From CAYYUA01 sp964542585 (lineage in GTDB: Bacteria > Bacteroidota > Bacteroidia > CAILMK01 > CAYYUA01), in assembly GCA_964542585.1 (NCBI GenBank), contig CAZIUI010000013.1, forward strand, positions 8,724 to 72,723: a DNA stretch of 64,000 nt. The letters run 5' to 3'. Under the pieces are notes generated by a model that made no database searches, was not told the DNA's origin, and saw only the letters and a list, made by a program, of their open reading frames with translations. The position numbers and the translations under genes are program-made. Below, one piece after another: positions 61,838 to 64,000 of the stretch (positions within the stretch are counted from its first letter, which is position 1; every line of letters begins with the position of its first letter).

Positions 61838-63709
61838 CTAATTAATACGGTCCCCACGCAAACGCCTGAAGGCATTCCTGGCTTTTAGCTGGTAAATACT
61901 TCCCCCATAATCCTTTATTAAAATCTCGTAAAGCTTTTTAGCCTTTTTAGGGTTATTCAAGTGCTCTTCATAAATCCTAGCAGCTTTAAATAGGGCATCA
62001 TCCGCTAAGATGTCATTGTTGTAATTCTCGTAAACCCGTTTTAAAAACATGGTAGCAGAATCGTACCGGCGCCTGGCTTTTGCTACCCTAGCTTTAGCAA
62101 AGTATACTTCATCTGTCAGGTTATGTTCCGGAAAAATGGCAAGTATAGAATCCAGACGCTTACTGGCTTGCTGGTACTGATTTTTAAACAAATACATATC
62201 CGCTCTTGCATATATCTGAAGAGGAATTTCTGTTGTATCTAAACCCCGGTTATCCTTGATAATCATGTCCAGTTCCAGGGCATCATTGGCGATCATTTTC
62301 GAAGTAGCCCCTTTCAGGATTTTCAGTTGCGAACCAGCCCAATCAAAATTGCCTTTATAAAACGACAATTTAGCCTTTCGGAATGTAGCTTTATTGCCTA
62401 AAGCACTACCTTCCCGCATTTTCTCCACTTTAGTGTAGGTCAATTGTGCTTCTGACTCCCAACCTTTTAAAAGGTAATAATCACCCATAGCTAAAAGGGC
62501 TTTAGCCTTTAATGCCTGTCTTGCTCTGCCACTTTTGTCAGCCAATTTTTTTAGAAGGTTGATGGCCTCTTCATGTTTATTTAAATAAAGCGCCTTGATC
62601 TCAGCTAAGCGTAATGCCACTTTACCATTTTCAGTAAAACTAAAGCGGTTATCATCCATGAACTGTTGATAAGCCTTCTCAAGGTTTTTTAGATCATTTG
62701 TGGTGTAATCTTTCAGTTTGGTTATGCGGTCGTATTTAACCTCCAGAACACCTTGCCTGGCCCGAAAATAATACGGGTTCTCCGGCCCAATGTTGATTAT
62801 GTACTGATAAATGCGGGCGGCTGTTTTTAGTGCTTGATTCTTCCTTGCCACTGATGCAAGTTCCACCAAACGTTGTCCATTGGTACCAAGCCGTTTTTGA
62901 AGGGCTTTGAGTTGAATAAAGGCCTGATCAAAGGCCTTATTCTGGATAAACAACCAGGACAACATATCAATAAGGAGCTTACTCTCTGGATTTGATTGGA
63001 TTCCTGAAAGCAAGGATGCTTTAAAACGTTTAAAAGCCTGCTTTTCCATGACCAACGATTGCAGCTCCTTCTTAATAATGCCCTCCTTTTGTGGATCCTG
63101 TATAAGGGCGTCTACATAGGACCGAAACATCTGCTTAGGTTTATTGCCCGCCTTACGGTACAGCCGGGCTAAGGACAAACTGAAGGCTTTATCATTTTGA
63201 ATGAGGTTTCGCCCTTTTTTAAATGTTTTTATAGCATACCGGTATTTCCCCCGGTTTTCAAAAGTGTTAGCGATGGTTTTTAATTGGTTAGCGCGAGCTG
63301 GAAGGTTTTCCAATACACCCCCATAAGTGGAAGTAGCGGCTTCTTTATTCCCCTTTTCGTCTTGAACATAACCAAGGGCTATTTGGTAGCGGAGTTTATT
63401 TGGGTAGCGGTTGGTCTGCTTTTTAAGCATTTTGCTTGCCGCATCATAGGCTTCAAGTTCGAGTAAGGTGTTCAAGTAATACTTGTAAAAATAATCAGAA
63501 CCTGGCTTTGATTGAAAAAGCTCCTTAAAAAGCGGACGGGCTTTTTGGTATTTCTCGCTTTGGTAATATTGAACTGCTAACTTTTCCTTCTTAGAAGCGT
63601 CACTTCGCTGAGCCAAAGCTTCCCGGGGCATAAAGCAAAGGCTTACACTGGCTATGATGAGCCCTAGGGCCCAGTTTTTAAGTTGCTTTTTGACAAGCTT
63701 ATCTTGCAT
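61838..63709 (-). CDS. Secreted tetratricopeptide repeat protein
   Basis: About 623 residues from the ATG at 63709 (the longer frame starts before the signal peptide). The N-terminal signal is basic, then hydrophobic, ending AREALAQ-like (EALAQ). The rest is a chain of TPR and TPR-like repeats (AVQYYQSEKYQKARPLF near residue 45, DALFKAARIYEEHLNNPKKA near the end). It is probably a periplasmic scaffold of unknown partner. It converges on gldH, with 20 bp between stops. Confidence 0.85.
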   Translation of the reverse strand: MQDKLVKKQLKNWALGLIIASVSLCFMPREALAQRSDASKKEKLAVQYYQSEKYQKARPLFKELFQSKPGSDYFYKYYLNTLLELEAYDAASKMLKKQTNRYPNKLRYQIALGYVQDEKGNKEAATSTYGGVLENLPARANQLKTIANTFENRGKYRYAIKTFKKGRNLIQNDKAFSLSLARLYRKAGNKPKQMFRSYVDALIQDPQKEGIIKKELQSLVMEKQAFKRFKASLLSGIQSNPESKLLIDMLSWLFIQNKAFDQAFIQLKALQKRLGTNGQRLVELASVARKNQALKTAARIYQYIINIGPENPYYFRARQGVLEVKYDRITKLKDYTTNDLKNLEKAYQQFMDDNRFSFTENGKVALRLAEIKALYLNKHEEAINLLKKLADKSGRARQALKAKALLAMGDYYLLKGWESEAQLTYTKVEKMREGSALGNKATFRKAKLSFYKGNFDWAGSQLKILKGATSKMIANDALELDMIIKDNRGLDTTEIPLQIYARADMYLFKNQYQQASKRLDSILAIFPEHNLTDEVYFAKARVAKARRRYDSATMFLKRVYENYNNDILADDALFKAARIYEEHLNNPKKAKKLYEILIKDYGGSIYQLKARNAFRRLRGDRIN

Positions 63710-64000
63710 GAGTTTCAAGCTTTTTGAACTATACCTAACACGCAATTCGCGGGCCGTATTACTGCCTTGCATAACTCTTTTGTCAATTTTGAGGAACGTT
63801 CAAGAGGATGATAGCCTCTTTTCGCTGTGGCTGCCCCATGGGTTGATATTAAGCAAAACGCTACGCCTACCATATGGTATTTAACGAGTGGGCATTTGAA
63901 GGCAAAACCATAGAATTGCCAACAAGTCTTACTAGCTTACCCGTCTTACCTGTTTTACCATCTTACTATTTTACCATTTACCGAATCACTGTCACCCGCC
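63710..64000. other. Gene-free window end
   Basis: From the TPR start codon to the edge no convincing coding frame is visible. The only structure seen is the TTAC-rich repeat at 63929-63981. The divergent gene, if any, starts beyond the window. Confidence 0.5.
63929..63981. repeat. Imperfect 7-9 bp TTAC tandem repeat
   Basis: TTAC occurs seven times at spacings of 8, 9, 9, 8, 8 and 7 bp (63929 to 63981), usually preceded by T and often followed by C. It lies in the untranslated gap left of the window end and belongs to no gene. Its function is unknown. Confidence 0.6.

Noticed and set aside
63654..63884. Small open frame on the plus strand at the TPR gene start
   Set aside because: It overlaps the TPR signal peptide on the other strand and has no recognisable domain.

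Overview
The window is chromosomal DNA from a member of the Bacteroidota, most likely a Cytophagales-type gliding bacterium. The sequence evidence is a GldH-type lipoprotein gene after holB and ricT, a secreted protein with a gliding/type IX (type B) C-terminal sorting domain, bshA (bacillithiol), a ComA-like phosphosulfolactate synthase, menF-menD, DUF4168 lipoproteins, start codons mostly without Shine-Dalgarno sequences, and TTTG/TAnnTTTG promoter boxes. The genus and habitat cannot be read from the window. No tRNA, rRNA, IS element, prophage or CRISPR array was seen.

Layout. 1-14.6 kb is mostly leftward: an amidohydrolase cut by the window edge, an SDR oxidoreductase, acylphosphatase, an EamA transporter, DUF2237, a frameshifted tandem PrcB-domain lipoprotein (rightward), DUF2461, a glycosyltransferase, a UspA pair protein and a YdjM-type membrane protein. 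A biotin operon follows (bioF-bioD-bioA, a ketosynthase, an alpha/beta hydrolase); bioA is interrupted by a 10-N assembly gap. Next come an M48 protease and clpS. 14.7-22 kb holds sbcC, metG, an LD-carboxypeptidase and a patatin. 22-27 kb is the leftward rimP-nusA-infB operon. 27-34 kb has an rRNA pseudouridine synthase, then a rightward block: sorting-domain protein, ybeY, mnmG and an Ig-like lipoprotein. 34-45 kb is leftward: bshA, threonine dehydrogenase, a 1229-residue histidine kinase, a GH3/serine-hydrolase fusion, comA and a TPR protein. 45-47 kb holds an ECF sigma factor, a zinc-finger anti-sigma-like protein and meaB. 47-51 kb is leftward: outer-membrane barrel, fructosamine kinase, deoxynucleoside kinase and trpS. 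51-62 kb is rightward: plsC, gatC, an ABC ATPase, cobalamin adenosyltransferase, guaB, a DUF4168 lipoprotein, menF-menD, holB, ricT and gldH. A leftward secreted TPR protein ends the window.

The most interesting large-scale signal is a probable replication origin. The gene-free 26.97-27.31 kb stretch carries seven TCCACA cores, three of them TTTTCCACA, which fits the relaxed DnaA-box consensus. It lies 3 kb from mnmG (gidA), a gene often beside oriC, and gene direction changes around it. About 11-12.5 kb to the right are two 16-bp sites each one base away from the ParB-binding parS consensus. Together these suggest the window spans oriC and its centromere region.

Other points worth following are a terminator-like hairpin directly before rimP, a ketosynthase in a biotin operon that shows no bioC, a phosphosulfolactate synthase in a group known for sulfonolipids, and the tandem PrcB frameshift. 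No clearly new defence or mobile system was found; most of the window is ordinary core gene content.
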